Assembly (NCBI GenBank): GCA_002077065.1
Contig: NAJO01000021.1
Span: 620,001 to 684,000 of the forward strand
Source of the DNA: Cryoendolithus antarcticus
Lineage: Eukaryota > Ascomycota > Dothideomycetes > Cladosporiales > Cladosporiaceae
Direction of reading: 5' to 3'
DNA: 64,000 nt
The notes under the pieces are model-generated. The model was not told the origin of the DNA. It did not search any database and was given only the letters and a program-made list of their open reading frames with translations. Each line of letters opens with the position of its first letter. Positions within the stretch are counted from its first letter, which is position 1. A program made the position numbers and the translations under genes. Below are positions 41,800 to 53,962 of this stretch, one piece after another.

Positions 41800-43410
41800 A
41801 TGGAATTTCGCGTAGAACGCGCCTCCCACGGCCGCGTGATCCAAAGCACACTGCCCAACGGCTACACAATACCTCACCAGCCCGAAAAGAATCTTTCCGG
41901 CGGCGGCAACTGGGTCGTGCAAAAGTTCGGTGGGACGAGCGTGGGCAAATTCGCCGTCCAGATCGCTCGGGACATCGTGTTGGCGAGTCTGCAAAAGCAT
42001 CGCGTCGCTGTCGTGTGCTCGGCGAGGAGCACAGCGACGAAGAGCGACGGGACTACGAACCGTTTGCTCCGCGCTGCGAGAGATGTGCTGGACAAGGAAA
42101 GTGTGGGAAAGTGGCAGGCGATTGCCGAAGTGATTCGTGAGGATCACGTGAGCGCTGGGGAGGCAGTAGTCAAGTCTCGCGACGTGCTGGAGGAGTATAT
42201 CAGGGATGTGAACGGGCAGTGCGCGAAGCTAGTGCAAGTACTGTCGAGCGCGAGGTACTTGGGAGAGGTCTCGGAGAAGTCCAACGATTTGATCATCTCC
42301 TTTGGGGAGAAGCTGAGCTGTCTTTACATGACTGCTCTACTGAAGGACCGAGGCGCCAATGCGGTCTACGTGGACCTGAGCGACATTGTACAATTTCCCG
42401 CACTGAAAGATTTGGGGGATGATTTCTACAAGAGCTTGGGTGAGGCTATCGCTACGCGTGTGGAAGCATGTGGCAGCGATGCTGTGCCTGTCATTACCGG
42501 ATACTTCGGGTCAGTACCAGGCGGTTTGCTCGAGAACATTGGCCGAGGCTACACAGACCTGTGCGCTGCTCTGACTGCCGTTGGACTGCGTGCTCGCGAG
42601 CTACAGATTTGGAAAGAGGTCGACGGCATCTTCACGGCAGATCCGCGCAAGGTGCCCACAGCGAAGCTGCTCGACTCCGTCACTCCCAGTGAAGCCGCAG
42701 AGCTGACCTTCTACGGCTCCGAGGTCATTCACCCCTTCACCATGGATCAAGTGATTCGCGCGAGCATCCCCATTCGCATCAAGAACGTCATGAATCCGCG
42801 CAACGAGGGCACGGTCATCCTCCCCGATCCAGTGGATGAGTTCCGATCTAGGAAGGCAGGCGTTTTCCGCAATCGCTCGGTCTCGAATCTGAGCCAGATG
42901 CAGCGTCCGAAGCGCCCAACAGCTGTCACGGTCAAGCCAGGCATCACGGTGCTGAACGTTCACAGCAAGCGTCGCACTCGTGCCCATGGCTTCTTGATGT
43001 CCATTTTCAGCATCTTGGACAAACATGGCCTGAGCGTAGACCTGATTTCCTCCTCTGAGGTCCACGTCTCCATGGCGCTGCATAGTGAGATCAGTCTTCT
43101 CTCCGGCCAAGGCGAGGAAGAACTACGCATCGAGAGCGACGCGCTGCAAGGCGCGGTTGACAGTCTCGGGCAGTGGGGCGACGTCGACCTGGTTCCTGGC
43201 ATGGCCATCATTTCTCTGGTGGGTAGGCAGTTGCGTAGCATGACTGGGATCTCCGGCCGTTTCTTCAGCACGCTTGGAGAACAGGGCATCAACATTGAGA
43301 TGATCTCGCAGGGTGCGAGCGAGATCAATATCTCATGTGTGATTGCCGAGAGGGAGGCGGACAGGGCGCTGAACGTGGTACATACCAATCTGTTCACATT
43401 TCTGGATTAG
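41800..43410 (+). CDS. HOM3: Aspartate kinase, 536 aa, single exon
   Basis: First step from aspartate to threonine, methionine and isoleucine; feedback-inhibited by threonine in fungi. The N-terminal catalytic domain has VVQKFGGTSVGKFA near residue 45, SEKSNDLIISFGEKLS, TGYFGSVPGGLLENIGRGYT and KEVDGIFTADPRKVP. Two ACT domains follow from about 390 (ITVLNVHSKRRTRAHGFLMS; VGRQLRSMTGISGRFFSTLG). It lacks a homoserine dehydrogenase domain, as expected for the monofunctional fungal enzyme. The length is close to yeast Hom3 (527). Confidence 0.95.
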   Translation: MEFRVERASHGRVIQSTLPNGYTIPHQPEKNLSGGGNWVVQKFGGTSVGKFAVQIARDIVLASLQKHRVAVVCSARSTATKSDGTTNRLLRAARDVLDKESVGKWQAIAEVIREDHVSAGEAVVKSRDVLEEYIRDVNGQCAKLVQVLSSARYLGEVSEKSNDLIISFGEKLSCLYMTALLKDRGANAVYVDLSDIVQFPALKDLGDDFYKSLGEAIATRVEACGSDAVPVITGYFGSVPGGLLENIGRGYTDLCAALTAVGLRARELQIWKEVDGIFTADPRKVPTAKLLDSVTPSEAAELTFYGSEVIHPFTMDQVIRASIPIRIKNVMNPRNEGTVILPDPVDEFRSRKAGVFRNRSVSNLSQMQRPKRPTAVTVKPGITVLNVHSKRRTRAHGFLMSIFSILDKHGLSVDLISSSEVHVSMALHSEISLLSGQGEEELRIESDALQGAVDSLGQWGDVDLVPGMAIISLVGRQLRSMTGISGRFFSTLGEQGINIEMISQGASEINISCVIAEREADRALNVVHTNLFTFLD

Positions 43411-44046
43411 CAAAGGGGACGTACCTGGTCAAGGTTGCCCACAGATGGAGGTTCATCAAAGCGGGACAGACAACGAATGTAGCTGTAGAACCGAGAATCG
43501 ATACCATCGAAATGATCCCACCCGCAATACGTCGTCGCTTTAAGATGCATGAGCCGTACCTTCTCAATAGGGGTTGCACGCGACTGCTATCATGCTGGCC
43601 CTTCGCCTTTCATTGTGCCCGAGACCCAGAGCACAGAGTTCATACATGACTTCGTGGATTACTAGACAGCCCGCTGGGCCCTCTCCAATGGGACTGGAAA
43701 AGGGCCCAGCGGGCTGTCTGGTAACTAGCGCCGGTTGTCGCCGAACCAATTGCGAAGCTTTCGTCGTCCTGACACATCCGCCAACCTACTCGTCTGTCCT
43801 TAGCACCTTCCTTGTATGCCCAGGTCCCTTAGGACTGTCGAATCCGTAGACGATGATCATAGCGGTGCGTACGCACGCAACGATATCGTTCAGCTGTGCT
43901 AGGCGACCTCAATAGCCTGCACAGCCGCCACGATGGTGTCTTGTTGTGGCTGTACACTACATCAAGCTGCACGGTAATAGCTATGCCTTTCTTTCAATTC
44001 ACCTGCAACCCTGCCATGCAAATATCGATACTTGTAAGGGAGGACA
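43411..44046. other. Intergenic between HOM3 and HET gene, carries a strong hairpin
   Basis: The only structured element is the inverted repeat at 43659-43724 listed separately. Frames through it read Pro/Gly/Ala-rich on both strands because of the repeat and do not look like genes. Confidence 0.45.
43659..43724. repeat. 24-bp inverted repeat with 18-nt loop
   Basis: Arms 43659-43682 and 43701-43724 are reverse complements apart from one position (T at 43663 against G at 43720, a G-U pair in RNA). The core is agacagcccgctgggccct. The loop, ctccaatgggactggaaa, can itself form a small tcc/gga stem. It lies 249 nt after the HOM3 stop and 323 nt before the HET start. The pentamer actag occurs at both ends. 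The symmetry is visible directly; its function is unknown. Confidence 0.85.
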
Positions 44047-45815
44047 ATGGAGGCCGATGTGTCCAGGATTGTTGGTCACGGCGCACCTCATGGCTGGCGA
44101 GGACTGGCCTTCGGCAATACTCACAACGCAGCGTATCGTAACCTTGCTCTAGAGAAAAGCACAGGCAATGACCCTGAGATTCGCATCTTGCACCTCCGCA
44201 ATAGAAACACGCTTGCCATTGAGTGTACACTCGTAACAGCCAAACTATCGGACAAGCCTACGTACAAGGCTCTGTCCTATACCTGGGGAGAGGAAGACGA
44301 CCAAGATGTGTCTACCATCCACGTTAACGGCTCACCTTTCACGATCACTCGAAATCTTTGGGACGCGCTTTGGGCACTTCGTCCGCAGTCTGGCGAGATC
44401 GTTCTCTGGGTGGATGCAATCTGTATCAATCAGTTCGATACTCAGGAGCGGTCTCATCAAGTCAGCTGCATGCCAGATATTTACCGCACCGCAAGCGAGG
44501 TGATTGTGTGGCTCGGTCCGTCGACTCCTCGTACAGATTTGGTATTGAAACACTTGAGTGAGAAAAAGCTTACAGCTGAAAGTCTCAAGGGTCTGCGAGA
44601 GTTGTCCAAGCGGAGATGGTTCACCAGGTTCTGGGTCATTCAGGAGCTAGCATTGAGCCTGGGTAACGCGACCATACACTGCGGCAAACATCACATCGTC
44701 TGGAACGAGCTTGTCACGAACTTCGTCGAGAAGCGAATCTTCGTGCACGACGCGCATCTCACGGAGATCTACGAGGAGATCTATGATGTCCTGGCTAACC
44801 TGGACAAGTTCGTCTCCCTAGCAAAGACCGCTGAGTGGGTCAAGGCGCAGGACATGAAGCGAATTACCCGCGCACAGAGCGAGTCGGCGCGTGGCGGACT
44901 TGCAGACTTCGTGGTCACGGCCGCCACCAACTTTAGTGCCTCGGATCCCAAGGATAAGATCTACGCATTGCTGTATCAGCTCAACGGAGTCACCTTTGCG
45001 GACGCTGGCGAGCCGAACTTAGCAGTTGACTACGGCAAGTCACTAGAAGAGATCCAAGAGGACTGTAGCCGACACATCATCGCTGTGCAGGGTAACTTCG
45101 ACTACGTGCTGCTTGAGCAGTACGTCCGAAATCCTGGCCTTCCGTCTTGGGTGTGGGACACAGAAGGCGCGCAAAATGAAGTCAACAAGACACTATTCCC
45201 TCCAATGTGGGCGGCGCATTTCGGTTACACTCACTCGATCCTACGTCGTCCCGAGAAGCCCATATTGCAGAACGATTGCATCAGCTGGCCGGGCTATGAG
45301 ATTGCCACAGTCAAGTCTGTGGAATCGAATAGTCTAGCACTACTTCGCCGAGCATTGACGGAATGGAGTGGCGATCGTTCTGGGATACAGAAGTGGCTGC
45401 ACAAAAGTTTGCTACGCCGCGATGCTGCTTACAAGCGATGGTACCCTCTCATCAGCTACCTTGCATGGGATGCCCGAGATCCGTGAGTGTCGCGTGTGTC
45501 GATCGCCAGACGCTCGACTGATGATCGTACAGCTCAAAAGTTCTCGACGGTATACTACGCCATCGAGCGGTCTTCATGACCACTGACGGCATGCCGGGCA
45601 TTGCGCTAAATACTGTCAGAGCAGGAGACATTATCGTACATCTGCCCTCTGTGCCGGAGCTGCGCGTCTTACGCCCGCTTGGCAAGACCTACCACACGCT
45701 ACATGGTAAAGCCTTGCTGCACAACACACAAGATGACGAGTACTACGACAATTGCGATTTACGGCTGGGACGATTTAGGTTGCGCGAAAATTGGACAACG
45801 TTCCTGATACGCTGA
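44047..45815 (+). CDS. HET-domain (heterokaryon incompatibility-type) protein, 572 aa
   Basis: HET proteins take part in non-self recognition and regulated cell death when unlike fungal hyphae fuse; most members in a genome are uncharacterised. Exons are 44047-45482 and 45533-45815 (intron 50 nt). The domain is clear at about residues 75-210: YKALSYTWGEEDD, VDAICINQFDTQERSHQV, YRTASEVIVWLGPS, RRWFTRFWVIQELAL. SDPKDKIYALLYQL follows near 300. Exon 2 supplies the common C-terminus (TTDGMPGIA, AGDIIVHL, LRVLRPLGKTYHTLHG). No NACHT, patatin or repeat domain is attached, and no adjacent partner gene is evident. Confidence 0.9.
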
Positions 45816-46737
45816 AAAGCGTGTTACTCCCCTAGTCAAATCCCCGCGTCATCCCGGCCTCGAGTCTTGGTGGTACTCGCTCTTCGAATAGCATCACTAC
45901 ATGGCGCTCGACAGTCCTATGCGCTCAGTAACGCTGCTGCCATGGCAGTCGTACTGCCAAGCTCCGAATCTACGGACATGCCGCGATCCGGGAAGATGCA
46001 ATAAGGTGCCCAGAATCTGCAGCAGCGATGCAAGGTCCTGACAGCGATGGCGACCGCGCAAGACAATCCATGCAGTCGTCGATCAGCGTGAAGGCCGCAT
46101 CGCAGCGTCGAGGCAATTCAAAGTACTGGTCCACACCAATCTCTGAACGTCTTCACGCAACCGGACCGAGACTCTCTCAGTCCAGAGAACCGAGCCACAC
46201 ATGCAATGTCTTCCATCAGATCGGACTTCCAAATCCTGCCGTGCAAGGAGATTCCCGGCGCGTCACACTCGTCAGGCACTATGCTGTCGCGACCCCAAGC
46301 CTGCTTCATGGGCTGCCATACCCGCGCGATCCGTGCACGGAGTAAGGTACCCAAGCAATTGACTATGTCGGTTCCGACGTAAGAACATATGGACTCGCTG
46401 CCAATGCGACATCACGTTGGAAGCAGTGCAGACTTGAGTATTGTCGATACCGCTCATCGGACCGCAAAGACTATCTAAACCCCCCAAAATGCACCCGAAA
46501 CCGCGACGTCAGCGCAGTGTCCAGAGAACGCCATGCAATACATTACACCAAACACACTGCTGTATCCGTCGCAGGTGTAGAGCATTCTCCAGGTCAATAA
46601 TCACTCTCACTCTCATCGCCATGAAGCTCTTCCGGCTTCTCCTCTCCCCATCTCGCAGCCGCACACCTCACCCCCTCCCTCCACGTCGTCCTAGACCTCA
46701 CCAGCGGACTGACAAGAGGGCTCACGAGAGGGAAGTC
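45816..46737. other. Convergent intergenic between HET gene and myosin
   Basis: These 922 bp contain only short frames without resemblance to known families. Nothing repeated or structured was noticed. Confidence 0.4.
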
Positions 46738-49700
46738 CTACTCCTCATCACTCCCCTCGTCCTCCTCTGCAAAATGCCCATTCCCAGTCCCATTGAGGCC
46801 AAGTCCCCAGCCCTCACCTTGCGGGTGTTCCCCACCCATCTCAGCCTCCTGCTGCGCCACCGCCTGCGCACTCACAATCTCCGCCAGCCTCTTCAGTCTG
46901 GGCGTCTGCAGCCAGCTAGGCGTGTAGGTCTCCAGCGCCGTGATTACACGCGGTTCAGCGATTTCGTAAGGGCCGGAATCTTCCATATCGACAGCTTGAA
47001 GGAGCAGGACGTCGGATTTCGGGTCTGTGACGCGGCTGGCGACGGCTTTCATGATTTCGCCGTTGATGGGTTGTTCGTAGTCGGCTACGAGGTATTGGTT
47101 CAGCAACTTCTGGATCTGATTGGGTGAGAGCCTGTGAAATGCAGTCAGTGATCCGTCGTCTGCAGTACGTCCATCGACGCCGCGAGTTTGCGCGACCGTC
47201 ATGGATGGGGGAGAGGGTGACAAACATCCAGCAAATATCCTGTATAATTTCAATATCATTCAGCGTCGCCTTCTTCAACTGCAGCAGCTTCGTCGCTTGC
47301 ATGAGGTGCTCCAACTGCAGCGTCCCTTCGGGCATATCATGGCTTTTACACCATTCCTCGATCCTTGTGATGTTGTAATTGATCTGCAGCCCCCGTTTCC
47401 AGGAGAGGAAGTTCCGTCGCATGAGCAAGTCGTTGAACGCCGTGACGCCCACGAGGCGCAGCAGCTCGGTGAGCGTTTGGCTGATGATGGACGCTTCGAG
47501 GTGGAAGGCGCGCATGGCGCGGTAGACGTTATTCAGCAGACTCAGCAAATTGTCCATCGAGAAGGCGGGTGCACTGCTACTCTGCAGCAATTTCCCAAGG
47601 AACCGATTATTCTCATTCGTGACAAACCCCGGCAAACTCTGACTCTCAATAATGGCGGGTACAATCATCTTCTGCAGCCGCTTCTTCAGCACCTTCATCC
47701 ACGTATGATAGATATTGAACTCCAGACTCTCGAGATCGTGCTTCACAATCTCGAGCAAGCGGTCGTACTCGAAGTTATCGGATTTCTGGGCTTCGTACCA
47801 GTCTTCGGCCAGGAAGACGAAGGAGAGCATTTCGTGGACGTTGCTGAGCCAAAAGGCGCCGGGGTTTATGGCGCTGTCGGAGGCGTCGGCTGCGGTACCG
47901 TTTAGTTGCGCGGCAGCGGGGGAGTCGTGGGCCATGACTTCTTGTTGGATTGACTGCATTACGTTGGCGAGGAAGCGTTCGGACTCCTTGACGAAGCCGT
48001 TGTTCCACATTTCGGATGTGACGAGGTTGATGAGGTAGGCGGGGAAGAGGACCTCCTTGTCAGTTGGTGGAGGGTTTGCGCCGGGGGTGGGAATCTTGAG
48101 GTTGCGGATTAGACCCATGGTCACTTCGTCGTTCAGGCCGTCCTCATCTGCGAGTAGGTTCTCGAGTTCCATTTCCACGTTCTCAAGACTGGGGTTGAAG
48201 GTCGAGCCGGAGAGGTTCTGGTTGTGGTTTGTCGTTGCGCCGAACGCCATCGACACAGGACGAGGGTTGAAGGCGCCGCTGAAGCGCTCAGGGTGGATTT
48301 GCTCCGGTCCTGCAGATCTCCGCTTCGGCTTCTTGGAGGCGACTAGATTGATCAGGCCGCTGGGCATGCTCGAAAGCTCCTTGGCGCTGCCGTTCAGGCC
48401 ATTAGTGTCGCCGTTAGTGACGGGTACAGCACGCTTGGCGAGCTCGAGCTGGTCCTGTAGTTCTGCCAGCTGCTGCCGCAAGCTCAACTTCTCTGTCTCG
48501 CTCACTGTCCTCGACTGTCGACTCGTCTCCAGCTCCAGTGTCGTGACTCTCAGGCTTTCCCGTAGACTCTTCTCCTCTTCTTGCAATCTTCGCATAGCCA
48601 GTGCAGACTCATCATATGTGCTCTGCAACTTCGCCATATCGCTCTCCATCGCGCTCAGCTTCGCAGCTGTGATGCCTGCCTGGTTAGCTTCAGTCTGCAG
48701 CTCCTTAGCTCTGCTGTCAAGCGCGTTGTGTCTGTCCCTCCAGCCCTTCAATTGCGATTCGTAATTTGCAACCTGCGCCTTCAAGCCCTTGTTCTCTCCT
48801 CGCATAGTCCCCAGACTCTGCGTCAACTCCACAACCTTGTTCTCAAGCTTATAAGAAATCTGCTTGAGGTCCCTGGCTTCCTCCCGTAAAGTCTTATACC
48901 CCTTCCTCGCCTGCTTCCCTCGCCACAAACTCTGCACCAACACAGCCTTTCCCCTATACTCCCTCCACCCCTTAAGCTGCTGCCGTCCCCTCCAACTCCT
49001 CTGTATAGTCCGCGCAGCATCGCCCAACCGCTTATCTAAGATAGCTTTCCGGCAAAGCCACCCCTTGCCCGTCGCTTCAAAGCGGATGAGATCGTCGCGG
49101 AACTGTAAGAACCTTTTCCGCTCCTTCTGACCCCGCCAAACGCGCTGGATGTTCGTGGCGCCTTTTGTGCGGCGGGCGGATTGCGCACGGTCGCGCGCGG
49201 CGAGGGCTCGGGCGTGGGACTGAAAAGACGTTATGGCGTGGAGGGCTTCGAGGTAGCGGCGGCGGTAGTACTTGGCGCGGAGGTTCTTTTGGATCATTAT
49301 GGCGGCGTCGTTGAGGCGGTTTGTGCGGAGGGTTTCCAGGAAGGCGAGCATGCCTGCGCGGAAGAAGATCTTCGTGAGGCCGAGCTGGTATTTGTCTGTG
49401 CCGTCGTTCTTGCCGCCGCCAAGGACTTTGCTCAGGATGCGGTTCGCCATGTCCCGTATTTCGGTCGTCCAGAGACTCGAGGGCACGAGCATGTAGTACC
49501 GGAAGGCGAACTCCTCATACGTCCATCGTGTCGGGTATCCTGCGCAGCTGATCCGCACTGTCTCAAGCACACCACAAGCTCTTAGCTGACTCAACACCAT
49601 CGGTCCCTCGAACTTCCACGCCTCCTTGCCCTCATTAGGCTTGATACACCGGATGTAGTGCACCTCAGTCGCATCAATAGTAGCCATCAACTCAATCAAA

Positions 49701-51731
49701 CTACTCTTGAAGATGCCTCCTAGCGTCGGCTTCCTCGCAGCAGCCGCACTCCGCTTCCCAACCGCAGTCGCAGCTTTACTGGGGTTCAGACTAGCAGTCT
49801 CACGGTCCCTAACCGTGGCGCTCGTCTCCAACACCTCGCGCAAGAAGCCATTGGAAGTCTGCCTAAGATTCTCCAATTGCTCGTCGGGCACGGTGTCGCG
49901 ATTCTTGTCGATGAAGCCGTCGCTTTCGTACGTCACGTCGATAGCGTAATGGCAGACTGTGAAAGCGCTCTTGCCGAACCGGGGTTTCTTGTAGAACGCA
50001 TGTTTCTCGTTGCTGAAGTTGTGGTGCAATTTTGTGACAAAGCTCTCATCACTACCCATCGGTAGTCGAGATTCCTCGTCAAGCAGAGCGAGTACACCGA
50101 GCTTGCCTTCAATCAAGTCGATACAGGGCTGATTGTCAGAGAAGTCGATGAATTTCCAGTCAATCTCTTCCCGCAAGTACTCTTCCTGCTCGAGCTTGAA
50201 CACATGCTGATTAAACTCTTGCTGCAGCTTCTCGTTAGCGTAGTTGATGCAGAATTGCTCAAAGCTGTTCTTGGCAAAGTGCTCGAAACCGTAGATATCG
50301 AGCACGCCGATGAAGTTCTGGACTTGCGAGACGACTTCAGGCGTCGCGAGATAGCCGTTCATGGTCTCGACTAGCCAGTCGAAGAGAGAGGAGTATATAT
50401 ACTTGGCCACGGAGTCTCGGACGACAGTCGCTTGTGGGGCGTTGAGATTCGACATGATCTTCTCTCCTCGTGTGACAAGCTGCTTCTTGACCGTCCACTG
50501 CGCGAATGCTGCCGCATTGATCCCAAGCAGCGCGCAAGCTTTTGCAAGCGAAGGTTCCGAAGCAGTCAACTGCGCCTCTGATCTCGAAGCCGTGACCTTG
50601 ATATTTCCAATATGCAGAAGCGCAGCCAGAACCTGCCAAAGTGAGCTCTGCACCGACTCCGGCACACCAAGCCTCGAAAGCGACTGCCTCGTCTCCAGGA
50701 AGTCCTTCGCATCGTCCACACCCTCAATCTCCGGCGCGCTGCCCTGATTGAGGTATTCATACTCTTCCACCGGCTGCAGCCCCAGCTCGTGTCTCTCAGC
50801 ATCCGAAGCGCCTGCAACAAGCTGATAGAAGATATGGTAATTCCGCTCCTTAAGCGGCTGGAACACCAATCTCGACCGCTCCAGCAGGTACGTCCGTATC
50901 CGCGCGCCGATGATCTCCGTGCTCTTGCTGAACATAATCTCAATGTACTTCCCGAACCGCGAGGAGTTGTCGTTGCGTGTGGTCTTGGCATTCCCGAAAG
51001 CCTCCATGATCGGATTCGTGGCCAGAATCTGCTCTTCCGTCTCGCTCATCGTGTCTGCGCGGCCTCTACTCCGCGCGCCGGGTTGATCGGGCGGTTCTCG
51101 TGTAGCGAAGTATCGCATGATGTACTTGGCGCTCACTGTCTTGCCAGCTCCGGACTCACCTGACACGACAACAGTCTGATTCCGGCCATCGCGCAGCATG
51201 TCTGTGAATGATTCCTCGGCGATGGCGAAGAGATGGGGAGCTTGCGAGGAGCGGTGCTTGCCGGCGTAGACTTGCACCATGCCGGGGACGTAGAGCGAGT
51301 CGACCCGGGCAAAGGGGTTGGTGGCTATCAGGACTATGCCGGAGTAGGTATATATCTCTTTCTGGGCATAGCGGAGGCGGATCGCCTGGAGCACGGCGGG
51401 TTCGTTCAGGTGGGAGAGGTTCGTTAGGTCGTCGCTCGCTTCGAGGATTGAAGGGTTCATTAGGGGCGGTAGGGAGGCATCGGTGCTGTCGTCGTCGTTG
51501 AGGGCGGCGAGTGTCGTTCCTATTGATTTGGTCTGGTGGTGGTGTCACGTGTCAGTGGGATCCCCCTTCACATCACAATCAGACAAGAGAACGTACCTCG
51601 CCATTGTCCAAGGCAAAAATCAGCGTCACCTTCTCCCCATCCACGTTCCGCTCCACCACCTCCGAGGCGACCCATCCTTCGGTAGCATCAGGTTGCCAAG
51701 CCTTGGTGCCGATGGGATAACTATGCGACAT
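46738..51731 (-). CDS. Class V myosin heavy chain, 1611 aa, three exons
   Basis: Actin motor carrying secretory vesicles and organelles to growth sites. Exons in coding order are 51731-51597, 51532-47226 and 47131-46738; introns are 64 and 94 nt. The N-terminal SH3-like region (KAWQPDATEGWVASEVVERN) leads into TKSIGTTLAALNDDD and the motor: GESGAGKTVSAKYIMRYF near 169, NDNSSRFGKYIEI, VLDIYGFEHF, FIRCIKPNE-type HYIRCIKPNEGK. Six IQ motifs occupy about 780-915 (IQRVWRGQKERK, IQRSWRGRQQLK). A coiled coil runs to about 1070. The DIL cargo domain spans about 1240-1470. Splicing of the last intron gives ICWMLSPNQIQKLLNQY, restoring the end of the DIL domain; the tail is Glu/Gly-rich. The length fits yeast Myo2 (1574). 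Confidence 0.95.
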
Positions 51732-52787
51732 GCTTGCTGTCGACTCCGCGGCCGCGCCGCTGCAACCCGACCCCCGAATCACTCAACGTGGGCTTATCCG
51801 GCACTTGTAGGAATGATCTTGATGGCCTCCTTCCTTCCAGTATTGCCTCATGCAGTCTCGTGCTCGTACAGCCTCGTCGTCTATTATCGGGTCTCGTCTG
51901 ATCAACCCTCGAGCACGCGCCAGACGGGAATGACGCCCCTCGCTCGCAAACGCTATCTCCCTTGTCTTTCAGCACACAAATCCAGTCAAATACCAATAAT
52001 CTACAAAGCAAGTCAGGTCAGTATTAGGAGCGCCTCTTCCAGCGACTCAGGATATTAGAGATGAGGGGGTGATAGGGTTGGCAGCGGGTGGTCTTTCTTG
52101 TTGGCCTGTAGTCGGTAATTCTGGCTTCACGCCTGGATGCACGCGTCTGATTGGCCAATCACGCCTTCCACGCTTGAATGCAGGGGAGACTGGGTCTTGC
52201 CTGCTTTGGGGGTATGCTGCGGGATCGGCCGGAGATGGGGTGAGCTAGTGTTTCAGAGTGCAACGGTGATATTTGTGTCGGCTTGAAGGTACGCTGTCCA
52301 GTATATACTTATTACGATGAATGAGAGATGTGCTGTCGTGCAGTGCATATGCTGTGTTCGTCATGCACGTGCAAGCACAGCTGGTGACCGAGATAGACTG
52401 CGTGGAACCGACACACCGCATCGGCAGCAAATGCTGCTATCGTGCAATGCATCTGCGCCCATGCAGCCAAGGAGATCTTGCCTCCCTCGAACGAAACCAC
52501 AGCAAGTAGTGGTGAGTACAGAGATGCGTCTCGTATCTGGAGAGCAAACGTAGGGTCGAAGCTGTTAGAGTCACTGGGATCTCCATCCGCTACTTAGCTC
52601 CCGCAACATGGAGCCATCAAACAGACGAGCAGCCTTGTGGTGGCCTGGGTACAGCCATCGAGACTTCACGACTCTCCCGGTCCACCTTTGAAGATGTAGG
52701 AGTTTTCCCCAGACACACCTCGATCCTCTCATTCGCCTCGCATCCACTCTCAACTTCCCCCACTCCGCCTCACACCTACCCTCTATC
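51732..52787. other. Intergenic, myosin promoter
   Basis: Contains the myosin 5' region and the 3' end of the next minus-strand gene. The last 100 nt are strongly pyrimidine-rich. No supported gene, repeat or RNA is seen. Confidence 0.4.
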
Positions 52788-53344
52788 TCACTCCTCCCCA
52801 TCTGCATCCTCCTCCCCCTTAACCTTCACCCCCTCCTCCCCCTCCTCATCTCCCTCCTCCCCACTCTTCATCCTCTTCCCACCCCCAACATCCTCATCGT
52901 CATCCTCTCCCTCTCCTTCCTCCTCCTCCTGCGTACCCTTCCTTCCACGCTTCTTCCCCGCGCTCCCCTTCCCCTTCCCCACACCCCCTTTCTTCGGCGT
53001 CTTGGGCGTCCCACCCGGCCCCTCTGAACCCTCTTTCTTCCCGGCAGTGCGGAACTTGGCGAGGCGGTGGGAGATGGCTTTTGCGGTGCAGTCTGACCTC
53101 ATGATCAGTACGATGCTTGGCCGCAAAGAAAGGCAAAGAATGGGGAGGGAAAGGGAAGGGGCAGCATTACCGGGTGAGATAATCGCGGCGATTTCCTGCA
53201 TTTGGGCTTGTGTGACTTTGAGGTCTGTGACTTTTAAGAGGGCGCCGAGGAGCTGGATTATCCGATGTCAGCGGGGATGTGTAGTTGGATGGAGCTGGGA
53301 AGGAAAACCTTCGCCTCGGTTTCGGCGTTCCAGACTACTGGCAT
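52788..53344 (-). CDS. Small nuclear-type protein with basic and acidic tail, 140 aa, three exons
   Basis: Exons in coding order are 53344-53309, 53252-53171 and 53092-52788; introns are 56 and 78 nt. It reads MPVVWNAETEAKLLGALL, then KVTDLKVTQAQMQEIAAIIS, then TAKAISHRLAKFRTAGKK. This N-terminal half looks like a small helical DNA-binding fold (Myb/SANT-like spacing of helices ending in SHRLAKFR). The C-terminal half is low-complexity: Lys/Gly-rich (TPKTPKKGGVGKGKG), then long Glu/Asp runs. Fungal relatives of this layout are sometimes labelled histone-H1-like, which I regard as unproven. The first donor (AAG/GTTTTC) is weak, but the frame join is what the family expects. Confidence 0.72.
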
Positions 53345-53962
53345 GGTTGCTGTGGTGGTTGGTGGTTAGTAGTGGGATGGGATAGTATGGTATGGTAAGC
53401 AGACAGGATTGAGTGGTTGTTGATGAGTATGAGTGGTGTGGTGTGGAGAGAGAGGCAGAGGAGTACGAGGGAAGATATAGACGAGGCAAGAGGAGTGGGT
53501 GGAGCGGCAACGGGGTGGGAGCGGGGCGGTCACATGCGTGCAGGCAGCAGCGGTGGGCAAGTGAGGGAGATTTGGGTGGTGAATGGGCGGCGGAGGGACT
53601 CACTTGAGGTGATCACGAGTTTTTGAGGGGTGATGTGGACGGTCTCATTGGGGTTGGCGGGTAGTATGGCATTTGTGAGACCAGCGCGATATGGACACAG
53701 GTGATGGCAAGCGCGACTGAGACGGTGAAGCGGAGGGTGGGCTTGAGGATGTGACCCAGTCGACCGTAACGGCGATCAAATGAAAGACGGTATGTTGCTA
53801 TGCCTATACTACCTATATGTCACGTTGCTCTTTCAACATAGGCAACTGGGCGATGTGTATGGCTTCTGCTTACGCCCGGGTCCTCGATATCGGTTCACCA
53901 GCCAGGCACTATCTCTGCTACGCTTGCACACTCTTGTCTTTCCCGTCCACAACAAACAAGCC
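53345..53962. other. Intergenic between two minus-strand genes
   Basis: The plus strand from 53400 to 53560 is unusually G-rich and C-poor (GAG/GTG runs), so the minus strand is a polypyrimidine leader of the small nuclear-type gene. No gene is seen. Confidence 0.4.

Noticed and set aside
43564..43849. Small Pro/Gly frames on both strands through the hairpin
   Set aside because: The similarity of the two frames is produced by the inverted repeat itself; no start context or family resemblance supports them.
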